Of a stretch of 64,000 bases of DNA, positions 46,232 through 57,602 are shown piece by piece. The DNA is from Adiantum capillus-veneris (Eukaryota; Streptophyta; Polypodiopsida; Polypodiales; Pteridaceae). Under the pieces are notes generated by a model, which was given only the letters and a program-made list of their open reading frames with translations, had not been told where the DNA came from and ran no database searches. Every line of letters begins with the position of its first letter. The first letter of the stretch is position 1. The translations under genes and the position numbers were made by a program. Location: contig CM043960.1 in the NCBI GenBank assembly GCA_014529385.2, positions 28,239,396-28,303,395 of the forward strand, written 5' to 3'.

Positions 46232-47371
46232 TGTCAGGAGTTTTTTGGAGCAAGGGATTGCGCATATGTACATACCCATGCATGGTGCATCAAATAAAGG
46301 ATTGCCCATTTTCCTTAGCCAGGTGGTTATGTGGGGCCCACATGTGTACAGGTAGGACAGGGTGTACATAGTGCGTCGATTTTCGCTATTACCAGTATTA
46401 CTGTGTTTTTCTACAATAATGAGGAGTTTATAGCGTGTAAAACTTCTCGAGGAAGCTATCCGCGGGCCGACGACGTGAGGTAAGCAGGTGCGTCAGATGG
46501 CATCTAGTGGCGTCAGGAGGGCGAACGAGGTCAATATTTGCACGCAGATGAGGACGGACACAACGTGGGTGTTTGCTTGTGAGAATTATGCAGAAAGGTC
46601 ATCATGAGGACCTTTTTTTGGGGTCACTTCACGTGGTGGCGAGGTGCATTATTGGAAAAAAGCTGAGTGCCAGGTGTGCGAATGATGCAAAAAGGTGACA
46701 ACTATGCACTGCGAGGTCAATTTTTGGCCTGTTCGGGGTCCGTTTGAGGTCATCTAAAAGGCCAAGGGTGCCCAATTAAAAAATCTAAGTGTGGGAACTG
46801 AAAAAACTGAGAGAAGACCAGAAAAAACGTGGAGAAGAGAGGAGGAACAGCCGCAAGTGTGTTTTTGCTCATTTTGGAGCCTGTTTTGGCCGTAAACTGC
46901 TCATCCGAGGTCGGATTTGAGCACTTTGACATTGTAGACTAGGGTTTTGGGTCGTTCTGGACATGATGGCGCTGTCCATTTTGCCAAATTCCTCACTCTT
47001 TTCCTGCTGTTTTTCTGTGTAAGTTTCTCCTATGAGCGAAGTTTCTGCTCCAGTTTGTGATTGTATCTGGCTTATTTTACCTATATTGTGTGAGCTGTTT
47101 GCCCCATTGGTGTTGGCCCAAGCTCATTTGTATCTAAATATCAGAAATTCTCCTCTTTTGAGCTGAGTTTTTTTTGGGTGTGTGTGTGTGTGTGTGTGTC
47201 TCTGTGTGGAGTGGGCAAGTGGATAATCTCTCTCCTCTCACTCCATGTTTCCTATCTCGGCCAGGTGTGTTGTGTAAGCCGAGTGGTGCCCCCTAGTGTG
47301 TGTGTGTATCTTCCCAAGAGTGTGTGTCGGGTCGTTATAGAGGCGCTGTGTGTGTTTTCATCCCGCTCACA
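46232..47371 (+). repeat. 3' LTR of the nested gypsy element
   Basis: About 98% identical to the 5' LTR. Preceded by the purine-rich tract at 46209-46231. Confidence 0.93.
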
Positions 47372-48625
47372 ACGCCTAGTCAGATGGCAGAGGCGTCTTA
47401 GTACTGGGTAGCCAGAGGCACGGGCACTACGCCTCCGGGCTTCACACCCGAGGGTCCGACGCCTATGGGGGGGACACCTATGGAGGGGACGCCTATGGGG
47501 GGGGGGGACGCCTACGGGTACGATGCTTGTGAGGTCTCCCATCACGTTCGCTTCGATACCTAGGGGTGCGGCAGAGGCGGGTACGTCCTTATCTCCGCAG
47601 CACAAGTGCACTAGCCATCTCGACGATCGTCAGGTGGAGGTAGTGGTTGCTATGGAGGAGGGTCCACAGATGCTTCGACCCCTCCTCGTTCACGACCCCC
47701 GTCCTACCCAGGCACACCTCTCAACACACCTCGGACACCTTGGGTGGCACACGATCTTAGTGCCTCCAAGCTCTATACTGTACGGGCAGATGGTTCTGTT
47801 GACATGGATAGAGTCGGGACTGAGATGAGACAGCGAATTCTCCAGCTCACGGAGCTGCAGTTTTCGCCCAGCAATTTGACGCCTTGGTCTGAGCAAGATC
47901 GCGACAAAATCAATTATATAGTGGAGACCATCATGAGAGAGTACCAGCCTGCTCTGGGTTCAAAGGATCTTCCGAGGAGGTGGATCAAGGATGTTGCACG
48001 GGACACCGTGAAACATCGACGAGATGCAGCTCGACAGGATTTCAGGACCGGCTCGCCGAAACCTTCAGGCATCCCACACGAGACGTGGCAGCAAATCAGG
48101 GAGGATGAGCAGACAACGGACACGCAGTTCAGACAACAACGTCAGGCCGCGCAGATACGACAGATGACCAGGGGGACATCTCATCTTGGCAGCGGAGGTT
48201 TCGACACCTTTCACTATGAGTTTGTGAGTTTCCAATCCAATCCTAGCTATGGCGTTTTTTTAAACGTGATGAATCATGTATTCTTATTACTTTGATTTTT
48301 GTATAAACGCAGAGTCTTGCAATGCATCGAGCCCTGACACGCCAAGAGGAGACAGATGGATATCGCAAAGGTATCTATGAAGTATTGAATGATCTTGATG
48401 CTTCAGGAGAGCCTGTAGACTGGGAGGCCTTAGAGTCTCGCTGATCGATTGAGGTGAAACGTTAATATGTATGAGCTGATTTAATTAAATAAGTATATGT
48501 GAAGTAATATCAATACTAATTTTGTGACTTGTCCTATGTGCAGGTTGTGACGTCTAGTCAGCAGTGGATTTCATATATATGTTTTGTGAGACACAGACAC
48601 GCTTCTGTGTCTCTTTTTTGTATAG

Positions 48626-48835
48626 ACATGGTTATGGTTATTGTTTTGTTTATGGTTATGTTTAACTTTATGGTTATGGTTATGGTTATTGTTTTGTTTA
48701 TGGTTATGGTTAGCATTATGGTTTTGATCAATTAATATGGTTATGGCCGGTTATGGTTTTAATTTGGTTATGGTTTTGCACAAAGTTCGTTATGGTTATG
48801 GTTTTAAGTTGGTTATGGTTTTGCACAAAGTTCAT
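48626..48835. repeat. GGTTATGGTTTT minisatellite
   Basis: Degenerate tandem GGTTAT / GGTTTT units, with a larger duplicated unit containing TTTTGCACAAAGTTC at about 48773-48788 and 48821-48832. Lies in CACTA non-coding sequence. Confidence 0.85.
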
Positions 48836-48992
48836 TTCATTTCTTTCATTTGCCTTAAATCTCATGTGAGATCCTACATGGATAGCATGTAGGAGGCGTA
48901 TACATATGGTTTTTTTTGAAAAGTTTATGTTAAAACAAAGGGAACTCTGCTGAAATTTCTGCGGGAGCACGGTTGATTTTGGTGTTGCTCGC

Positions 48993-49088
48993 TTTCTTGG
49001 GCAGAGGACAGGCAGTCTGCTGGCTGTGGCTGTATCCATCTTTTCACTGGGCACAAGCCAGGCTGTCTGTCCTCTGCCCAAGAAAAAC
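48993..49088. repeat. 33-bp inverted repeat (hairpin)
   Basis: Left arm 48993-49025 (TTTCTTGGGCAGAGGACAGG...) and right arm 49056-49088 (...CCTCTGCCCAAGAAA) are near-perfect complements, separated by about 30 bp. Located just inside the CACTA subterminal region. Confidence 0.85.
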
Positions 49089-49099
49089 TTTTTCTTTTA

Positions 49100-49271
49100 T
49101 GGTCGTCGCAATCTGCGTCACTAGGCACGTCGAAATATGCGTCGATAATAGTACCTTTCGACGCGTATATCGACGCATATTGCGACGTTTTTGTAGGGAC
49201 GCGTATTTCGACGGTTTTTTTGACGGAAAGCGTCGAAACCTGCATCGAAGGCCCCCTTTTTTGTTGTAGTG
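49100..49271 (+). repeat. CACTA right subterminal repeats and terminus
   Basis: Repeated direct and inverted GCGTCGAAAT / CGACGCGTAT / TCGACGCATATTGCGACG units from 49105 to 49245 would be binding sites for the TNPA-like protein. The element ends TTGTTGTAGTG at 49271. Confidence 0.8.
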
Positions 49272-50402
49272 TTGGGAGGGATCACTTTTAATCCGACCCC
49301 AGCATTGGTAAAGAGACTAAATCCATTACATTTGAAACATGCTCCCAAGAATTTTCCAAACATTTTCCAAACGTGAGAGGATCACTTTTAATCTGATCTC
49401 AACATTGCTAAAGAGGCTGAATCCATTACATAATTTGGGACATGCTCCAAAGAAATCGCCAAACTTGAAAAATCACTTTTAGTGTTGTCCCAACATTCAC
49501 TACCATAATCTCTGGAGAAGGCTTATGCATATCCCAACACATGCAGACTTTATTTGATGTGTTCCTGAGCTTTTTTCTCTCAAGAACAAACAACAGGGTT
49601 CCCAGAGTACTTGCTAAATTTTTAAGATTGTCCCACAGCCATGACGACAAGTTTACAAATCCAACCTCATGATTCGAATGAGGAATACCATGGCAAGGCA
49701 TATACTAGAAACCAATTGAGGAATAGCGAGCTTTTCAACATGACCTTTGTTGCCGTAGTAGGGTCATTGAATCATCATGTGAAGAATCCCTTAGTTAAAT
49801 ACTGAATAAAATCCACTTATCCACCATGCATTATTAAGGACATCATGGCTTAGTTAGATATTGAATAAAATCTGCCATGCAGGACATCATGGCTTGATAA
49901 CCAATGAGGTCAGTTTTAGGAGGCACCCTACCTGTAATTTATAACGCCAAACACCAAGGAAGAGATGACAATTGTTGCTAACTATCTTTTGATAAGCGCC
50001 GGACGGACCGACACTGTGCACATATTTTGTACATCTACCATTTGTGGTAGGTTTTGCTCAAGGGTTTGAAATGCTTATCCCTAATTGGCAAGTTCGTGTC
50101 AGCCTCAACAGTCCTAGTTTCCCTAACTAGCACTAAGTTGGTAACCTAACATGACATAAATGTGTCTTTTCAAAGTTTTGAAAAGAGCTTGCAATCTCAT
50201 AAGAGACATACTCATTTTGAGAAATCTTTTCTTGAGCTTGATGTTGAAAGGACACTACTTATGGATTTATTTTGATGGATTGCATACTAATTAGAAGACT
50301 AAAGAATTTTCTAAGACACCTTGCTCACTTCGATTCATTAGCCACAATTAACTTATTACTGCTTACCTACATCGCTGGTGCTAACAACACTATCTGTGTT
50401 AA
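49272..50402. other. No gene seen
   Basis: AT-rich; short near-repeats such as ATCACTTTTAATCNGA recur at 49285, 49382 and 49470. No coding similarity. Confidence 0.45.
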
Positions 50403-50410
50403 GACCCACC

Positions 50411-51639
50411 CAGGCCTGGAAATTGCAAGGCACCCTTGCACGTCCTAGGGAAGGGCAACCTCCATGCTTTCCCTGCACATAAGAAAGGCAGTCCTAGTTA
50501 GAACTCTTCGTAATGTAGGGCAAAAATTTTTCAGCCCGTCCAATCTAAATGTGCTCCAGAGCCATACAAGCATGTTAGCCGTATAATTGCATTGTGCTTG
50601 ACCATTGTACACCGTGTGACATGCTCTCACAATCAAGATACACTTCATGCCCCATGATCGAAGTGAACCAAGGCTAGGAGGTACAATACTTTCAACAAAA
50701 CAGAATTAAATTTCAGGTTGCATGACACCAAATTCAAAAATCGTTGGGATCTTCTTGCCCTTGACTCATTGCTGCATGATTCAAATGAACCACTACGAGC
50801 TACAATCCTTACCTCCAAAACTTCGACAAAACGCATCCAATTTTCAAGTTGCATGACAAAAAAATCTGAAAATCCTGCATTTCAACTTCATGGATAGTGC
50901 ATTTTCATCTTCCTTTGTTGGCTCTTCACATGTAATCGCAAAAGACAATAGTGCTCCCGTAAAAACAACTTGATATACAATGTTTCTCAAATAGAATTCC
51001 ACAAATGTAAATTCCTTGAAAAACCAGAAATTCATCCAAGCGAGTAAATGAGATGCTTCGACCAAGAATACTCATGACCATCATAATTTTTAATTCAGAC
51101 AAGACTTCACTTGTCAAAACATGACATGATCAAAGGCTACCACGATCCAACGTCAATTCCATGAAGACCAATCTTTGTTGATATAAGTATTAAGGAGGGA
51201 AACATAATGAAACTAGAAAAGCTTAAAAAAATCAATCAACCTTCAACAATGTCATGCTACATGTACTAACACTCTTAGCAAGCTAAAAGAATTCATACTT
51301 TTGCCATGAACCAAAATTTCATGAAGCCAATAAATAGTACAAATAACATACAAAATTCTATCAGTCACATAAACTGTGCTACACAATATAAGAATGAAAC
51401 ATAGTGTAAAGCATACAAATAGGTACTCTTTAAGATGTCATCATTGAAAGCCAAAACTTACATGGCAAATCGAACCACTTGCTGGAGTTCAATTTTCCTC
51501 ATCTCATAAGGTAGGTATAAATACAAAAGACTTCATACAAGTTTCCAACATAGTATAATGCAAAATCTCAAAACTTTTATGAGGGATTCTAAGAGCTTCA
51601 TCGATAACAATATTACTCAAAACATAGCATGGCAGCCAT
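50411..51639. other. hAT 3' non-coding region
   Basis: Transposase-downstream sequence. Repeated AACTTCATG/TTTCAGGTTGCATGAC-like motifs near 50710-50870; no second gene. Confidence 0.5.
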
Positions 51640-53856
51640 CTATGCAGAGACATTGATTGATCTTTTTTTATTATTGCTCCATAAAGAGAAAACCTCATCC
51701 CAAGGCACGTCAGAAGTGGTTGAGGGTCCATTCAATCGAATGAACATGTAATTTTCGAGGGTTGTCGTACTCATGCTTGTTCTATGGGCTGATTTGATGC
51801 AATTTTGAAGAGAGAATCCTCGTTCAGCCGGGGCCGTATTCACAGGAACTATAGAGAGAATTTGCCAAAGCCTCATCAAGTTTGGAAATGAGTCATGCAT
51901 AGTGATGTCCGCTTTGCATGCTTCCCACCCTTCATGAAAGCCTTTGTATTTAAAGTTAGTAGACATTACTGTTGTAAACGAGTCAAGCTCTCCCATGCAT
52001 CTTTCTGCAACATCTATCAATTTTCCATATTGCTTAAGTATCTTCAACAACCATTTCTTGCTACAATCTTCAAGCATCAGTGGTTCGCTTGGATAATGCT
52101 TTGGGCTGAAAAGCTTGCAAGCATAAAAAATTGGCATGTCTTCTTGCATCCTTGTCATGAAATTCTCTACAATTTTGATGACTAACTCTTTACCCAAATG
52201 CATGCAATCTTGAAAAGCACCACCTTTGCTACTTCCCTCAATTTTGTCATATGTCAATTTGTGAACATTCACATTGCCACCTGCATCAATAAAAGTGATC
52301 TCACCACCCTTTGTTTGCTCAACAAATTGCTTCAGATATCTTGTTCCACAATTAGTCGAATCTCGCAAGAACTTCTTCTTCAAGTTTTGAAGTGCCACAT
52401 CAGCAAATCCTGAAATGTTAGCAACATCCTCAAGATCTGACTGGAACTGATAACTCAAAATATTCAATTCTAAACATACATCTGCCAGCAAATGTATACA
52501 GAATTGATTTGCATAAATTGTGAGTTCATCATAAATTCTTGGCTTGTCTTTTCCAAATGCCATAAGCAATGCAGGAATAACCTTCACCATGCGTTCCATC
52601 ACTTGTCCACATGATAGCCATCTCACAGAGTGGATACGCAACATGGCTAACTCTCGCAAATTTAATGCTCCCTCAATGAGCTTAAAATTATCCATCCTCT
52701 TCCCTGATGCATGAAGCCAAGTGTAAATACTTCTACTTAGCTTGTCAAGGTGTACAAGTTCTGGAAAAGAATCTGCAGCTTGACTTGCTGCAAGATTTTC
52801 ACGATGAGCAAGAAAATGCACAAGAAGAAGATGGGGAACATCAGCTCTTAGCCTCGCAATAAGGCCACCTCTGTGACCCATCATGAGAGAGCATCCATCA
52901 CTAGCAAGTGATACAATCTTTTGCAAAGCCAATCCCATCTCCTTTAGCAACTTAAGGAGAGCATCATACTTGGCTTCTGCTCCTCCATTGTCAGTTCTTA
53001 TGAGTTTCACAAAAGTGACATGATTGTCCCCCTTCCCTCCCTCTTTAAGATAGCTAACATAGACAATCAGGTGCCCCTCTTTGCCCCGATCAGTACTATC
53101 ATCAACCATTATGGATACTAGGGACTTGCGTGGATTTCTCTACATAGAGCATTCCAAAGAACATCCCTCATTGCTTGCACAAACTCCATACCAACAGCTC
53201 TATTAATGTAAGTTCCATAATTTGAATGGTGTGGCATATTTGGAAGGCCTTGCTCAATCTGATGAAAGCAAAGCTTCTCAAAGAGCTCCATTGGACCAGC
53301 ACACTTCACCACAAAGTACGCTTGCCACATAACTGTGATGACATGTACTTTCTCCTTGTCTTCAAAGGTGGCCAGATAATCAAGGAGCGGGATGCAAATC
53401 CGCTTTTCCTTATTTTGCCCACTCGAAGATGGCTTCCTTATGCTCATCCGATTCACTATGCTCTGTCAAAGCTGGAAGTTGGAATGTGACATACCCTTTT
53501 TTTGCAAAAGGGTTCTTGTACTTGAAATAAACACACCACTCACATTTAATTCTCAACATCCCTTCAACAACCACTGGATAAGCCCAAGGGTGCTCAAGTT
53601 TCCAAGCTGGTTTCCATCTTCTTTGCTTCTTAGACTTAGAAGATGGTTCCAAGCTATTGGAATCTTGCACTTTTGGACGGACTTCTTCATCGTCTTCTAT
53701 GTCTATCTCTGGCCCATCTCCAAAGATCTTCTCTAGCACTTGGTCTCGTTGTTTTGGTAGTTCCCTCTGCTTTCTTTTGGTTCTATCTTCCACAACTTTG
53801 TAAAAGCTTGAGAGATCTACTTGCTTCTTTTTCTTATCAATCTTTTTTGTGGCCAT
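51640..53856 (-). pseudogene. hAT transposase (ZNF862-like), two frameshifts
   Basis: ATG at 53856 on the minus strand. The N-terminal frame (53856-53410) is Lys-rich, then has a zinc-finger motif (IKCEWCVYFKYKNPFAKKGY, LTEHSESDEH: Cx2C...Hx5H). A frameshift near 53415 leads to 53400-53118 (ICIPLLDYLATFEDKEK). A second near 53125 leads to the long catalytic frame (53109-51640). That frame has VDDSTDRGKE (first catalytic Asp region), SLASDGCSLMMGHRGGLIAR (second), LLVHFLAHRENLAASQAADS, HSVRWLSCGQVMERM and the hATC dimerisation domain (LWQILSIVPVNTAPAERGFS, HRTSMSTTTLENYMFIRLNG). Mobilising the element needs this protein. The 490-codon catalytic part remains open, so decay is slight. The TAA/TGA ends created by the shifts make it non-functional as read. 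Confidence 0.88.
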
Positions 53857-55746
53857 AACTATAGAAATCTGTACTCATACTCACAAAAGAAAAATGCTTC
53901 TTATTAAAGATGCATGTTATCTTACAATCAGATCACCTTCAATGAAACACATTTGAAGGGAAGAGGAATTATAGACTTCAAAAGAAAGCTAACATACCAT
54001 CAAAGAGAGAATGCTTTGATCTTTTAGTCGGTAGAAAGCCACAATCCAAAAGCCACCTTGATAAAGATTTGATTTCTTTAAGTTGAACTTTGAGGCTGCA
54101 TAAGCAAAAAGAATTTATGTATGCGACAAGGTTTGGACCGTATGAAACAAAACATTGTCTTTATAATCAATCATAACCAATTAAACTTACACATAGAAAA
54201 AAGATGAAAAGAGCGTTACATATATACAAGAGATGATATTGAAAAGTGCAAACATGTGGTGTTTTAAAATTATAGCCAATTTCAATAGTCCATCAAAAAC
54301 ACAGATTTAGTGATATGAAAATACAATAGACCAAAGATGCTACACAAGTGATGTCACATCTCTCCCTATTTTGAACAAAGTTAATGTCTCTTTCTATTTC
54401 CCTTATGCATACTTATGTGATAGACCTCTCTTGCACGTGGAAAACAAATGAAAAGAATCTCGATTCTCTCCTTAGAGACATCATTTGATAAATTATAACA
54501 ACATATTTGTGACAAGCAAAACCTTGATAGTCCATCAAGCACACAAAGACATATTCGACTTCATATCATGAAACAAAATGCATCTTCGTGTTTGATCATC
54601 AAAACATGTAAAGCTCGCATCTAGAAAAAACTTCAGCAAAGTGTTTTCATAAGCTAAAGTAATAGTGTAGGCTTAGATCTCCTTAAAAACCCTTGTAGCC
54701 CCTTTCATTTTTGATCCATTGTGAGGATGGTAGAAAACCTCTATAAAAAAAAACACGTGCCCGCAACAAGTATGCCACAGATGTCTTGACGAAAGTTTCC
54801 AAATTCCAAGAGAGACGTATGTAATAAGTGCTGCCAAAGGCCATTCTCTACTCGAGAATCAATGCACCTTGCATGCAAACATTGAGACAAACAAATAATG
54901 TCAAAAATCAAGTGAGCACAGCTAAAAAAAACTTACCAGGACTTGGCAGAAGAGAGAGCAAGGTTGTGATTCTAGGCACGGGCCAAGGGTTGACAGATGG
55001 ACTACTCCAAGTCCCAGGAGCTGCTAATGCATGGACTCTAGTGTATGTCCAACATGGCTCGGGAAAATCGACTCACAATTGAGAGTCACAAACGAAAAGT
55101 TTCTTGCCTTCCACTTGGAAAACCAAACCCGCATGAGCAGAGAGAGAAGTGGAAAGACAAACCAAAGGGAGGTGGCCACTTTTGCCAAACCTGGTTTTTC
55201 TTGGGCATGAGCCTCGACTTTGAAGTTTGATCTATTTTACTCGGAAGCAAAGCAGGGCTGCATCCCTCGGCCACAGCCTACCAATGCTTGCAATCGGAGA
55301 GAGTGACTGAGAGATGATTGAAAATCAAGCTTCGTGAGTAGATGGCAGAGAGCGAGGGGTTCCCGAATCGCGAATGGCAGAGAGTTTCTTCGCGAGCAGA
55401 TGGCAGGAAGTGGCTTTTCTTTTCCCGTGCTTTTCAAAAATTAGATGGTCTACCGTCTGTCTCACACACGTTTCAAAATTGGCAAGTATTTTTAAAAAAT
55501 ATTTTCCTATGTAAATTGTAATATGTCACGTCTGGCACACTTGGATACTATGAACCTATGCTCCCATAAGATATTAGACCTTGAAGGGCACTTACTAAAG
55601 CTGCCCTTCCCGAGGAAGGGCTTGGCCGGAAAGAGAAACCCTTCCCGCATGCAAGGCTTTTTGGCCAATTGGCCCTTCGATGGGAAGAGCTAAAATCTTT
55701 TTGCCGTGCACATGCAAGGCTATCAATAAAGGAAGGGCGAGCAGGG
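53857..55746. other. hAT 5' non-coding region
   Basis: Sequence between the transposase start and the right terminus. No recognisable second ORF. CCCTTCC / GGAAGGG motifs near 55600-55690 and 50445-50460 could be subterminal transposase-binding sites. Confidence 0.5.
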
Positions 55747-56039
55747 TTGCAATTTTCAGGCCGGGACCCACCTTATATTTCAGTAGACTCTCTTCTCACT
55801 CAATGCTAGTGTGTACCATTTGTCCCAAACATTGGAAAGATGATAGGGAAAAATTCAATTGTGGTACAGGATAACAGTCCCAATAAAAGGACACAGCTTA
55901 TAAGGGAATGTACCTCCTCTCCAATATCACGCAAAACGATGCTCGAGTAAAAGAGCTAGTTCATTTGACATGTGGTGGTTCCATTTGGCAGGGACGTGAG
56001 TTCGAGTTTGGTTTGAAGCAGTCCTTCTTCTAAGACGTG

Positions 56040-57165
56040 ACTGTCCTAGATGGGTTTTTGGGATTGGGAACAATGTTTTCTGTTAGAAACCTACACACCT
56101 GCCAAGTTCGTCCGGAACAACATGATGCAACGCATGTTTTGCGTCTACCCGAGCTGAAATGAAAGGCACCAAAGAGGGAAAACGCACAAGTTTGTTGTCC
56201 TTAATAGCTTGGAGGTCTTGCTTGTCAACAAAGTGATGAAAGAGCTTGACAATGTAGTAATGCCAATCTGTGATTCGAACTAGAATGCCTGGAAATGGCC
56301 CGGAAGCAGTCTCTTATGGAAACCGCATTCTAAAGGCATCTATCATACAATGATGCATAAGGAGAATTGGTCTAGCCCCCTTAACAAGATATGGAAAAAA
56401 CAATGGCCGGAGGAAAGGTGGGAGCAAGTAATGGAGAACATCTAGAAGCCAAAGGTTCCACATCAGATAAAGGTATTCTTATGGAAGGTAATTTGGGGGG
56501 CTCTTCCGATGGGGTTAAAGATTCAGGGGAGAGGAATTGGATCGGATCGATGCTTGGGGTGGAGGTTGGCTAGTGAAGATCTGGCAAACCTATTCATGGG
56601 ATGTCCAACTATCAAAGGCCTCGTAGGGAAAATATGCAAGTGGGTCCAAAGAACATGGAAAATTGGTTTTTTCAAGACTGATCTATTCGTTGGAGGTAAG
56701 AATTCAGGTAGTCCTGCCCTCCTCATCAACACTCAAATCATCAGGTACTTCTTTTTACATTATGAATGGCAGACAAGGAACCATTGTGTGTTTGAAGGTG
56801 AATCTGAGGTGGCAAGCTTCGCAGAAATTATACACGAAAGCAAAGTGCTAATATGGACACTTGGGTGCAAGCAAAACTCGGAGGATTGGTTTAGGACTAC
56901 TGGTGCCTTGTTGTCAGCAAATGGAATGCCTAGGAAGGAAGAAAACCTTGGCCAATGGTAAATAGAAGATCTCAGAAGAACATGATAATTGACCTTGTGT
57001 ATCACGAATAGAGACGATCCGTTAGGGGTGGCTGGCTGCCCATATAGCCAATGTAACTGTGGTCCCTAGATGCTCAACACGAGCATGGCAAGACTTAGTA
57101 ATTTTTTGAGATGATCATTCACTGACAATTGTGAGTTCTGCCAAAAAAAGAAAAAAAAAGGGGTG
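56040..57165 (+). mobile_element. 5'-truncated LINE 3' end with hairpin and A-rich tail
   Basis: Broken coding text at 56463-56960 reads IKVFLWKVIWGALPMGLKIQ, LANLFMGCPTIKGLVGKICK, WVQRTWKIGFFKTDLFVGGK and FFLHYEWQTRNHCVFEGESE. This is zf-RVT and the C-terminal tail of a plant LINE polyprotein, homologous to the minus-strand copy at 21.9-22.2 kb. The 3' UTR (GGTGGCTGGCTGCCCATATA, CACGAGCATGGCAAGACTT) also matches that copy. It ends in CTGACAATTGTGAG, TTCTGCC and AAAAAAAGAAAAAAAAA (57142-57160). Reverse transcriptase is missing. The left boundary is approximate. Confidence 0.78.
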
Positions 57166-57324
57166 TAAGGGTTCAAAAATGTACAAGCGTTGTAGCAACC
57201 TTTCCAAATTCCACATAAAAGGAAGGTGACACCTAAAAGTAATGCCTGCACACGCTTTTACCTCGTAAGCTTTAGTTACAGCTGCTTGGCATCCTCGTAG
57301 GTCTCTCGATTAGCCGGCTTTGAA
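57166..57324 (+). promoter_or_regulatory. Short upstream region of the glycosyltransferase gene
   Basis: Only about 160 bp separate the LINE tail from the ATG. No clear TATA box is visible. Any promoter must be compact or lie in or beyond the LINE. Confidence 0.35.
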
Positions 57325-57411
57325 ATGGCAACGAGGGCTGCTCTCGCCTTCTGCGTCTGCTTCGTCCTTCTCCTCGCCCTCTACCACAGACAGAGCTTGA
57401 TCTCCCTCCAT

Positions 57412-57450
<39 letters not shown>

Positions 57451-57503
57451 CCGTGTGCACGCTAAAGAGAGAGAGAGAGAGAGTGTGTGTGTGTGTGTGT
57501 GTG

Positions 57504-57554
<51 letters not shown>

Positions 57555-57562
57555 TGTGTGTG

Positions 57563-57602
<40 letters not shown>

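Larger units (their letters stand above)
38632..47371 (+). mobile_element. Ty3/gypsy retrotransposon, Tat-like with dual RNase H, nearly complete
   Basis: LTRs of 1142 and 1140 bp (38632-39773 and 46232-47371) start TGTCAGGAG and end CTCACA. The 4-bp direct repeat ACGC flanks the element (38628-38631 and 47372-47375). A PBS-like TTGGCGTCCCCACGG follows the left LTR, and a purine-rich GGCTAGGGGATGGGCAAATT precedes the right LTR. Internal order: leader with short repeats, gag (intact), protease, reverse transcriptase, RNase H, second RNase H, integrase. By eye the LTRs differ at about two dozen sites (near 98% identity), so insertion was fairly recent. It lies inside the second CACTA gene. Confidence 0.93.
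38559..48444 (+). pseudogene. CACTA second gene (Transposase_24 type), split by the gypsy element
   Basis: A 73-bp piece (38559-38631: MVDQFLDPTSMSANALTGFV, TRMT) continues after the gypsy element at 47376. There the restored frame reads through SQMAEAS and a TAG, then proline/glycine-rich TP-M-GG repeats. A G-run frameshift follows, then the conserved block 47744-48223: MRQRILQLTELQFSPSNLTP, WSEQDRDKINYIVETIM, ARDTVKHRRDAARQDF, GIPHETWQQIREDEQTTDT. An 89-bp intron (48224-48312; GTGAGT...CGCAG) joins to RALTRQEETDGYRKGIYEVL, ending TGA 48444. Such proteins (Transposase_24, TNPA-like) bind subterminal repeats of CACTA elements. The gypsy insertion, TAG and frameshifts make this copy dead. Confidence 0.78.
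35526..49271 (+). mobile_element. CACTA (En/Spm) DNA transposon, interrupted by a gypsy element; left end not found
   Basis: It carries both canonical CACTA genes in the usual order: a TNP2-type transposase (35526-37971) and a second Transposase_24-type gene (from 38559, continuing at 47376-48444). The right terminus reads TTTTTTTGTTGTAGTG, the reverse complement of CACTACAACAAAAAAA, ending at 49271. It is preceded by CG-rich subterminal repeats at 49100-49255. The matching CACTACAAC left end was not found upstream of 35526, so the start given is only the first coding base. The gypsy element 38632-47371 splits the second gene. Subtracting it leaves at least 5 kb. Confidence 0.85.
50411..55764 (-). 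mobile_element. Complete hAT-superfamily DNA transposon (5.35 kb)
   Basis: Inverted termini CAGGCCTGGAAATTGCAA (50411-50428) and, read from the other end, CCGGCCTGAAAATTGCAA (55747-55764) match at 16 of 18 positions. A perfect 8-bp target duplication GACCCACC flanks them (50403-50410 and 55765-55772). The transposase lies on the minus strand between them. An 8-bp duplication, short TIRs and the hATC domain all agree on hAT. Confidence 0.93.

Noticed and set aside
47252-47611. Minus-strand 119-codon frame over the gypsy LTR edge
   Set aside because: It crosses the LTR end and the target duplication, so it is a chance frame across an insertion junction.
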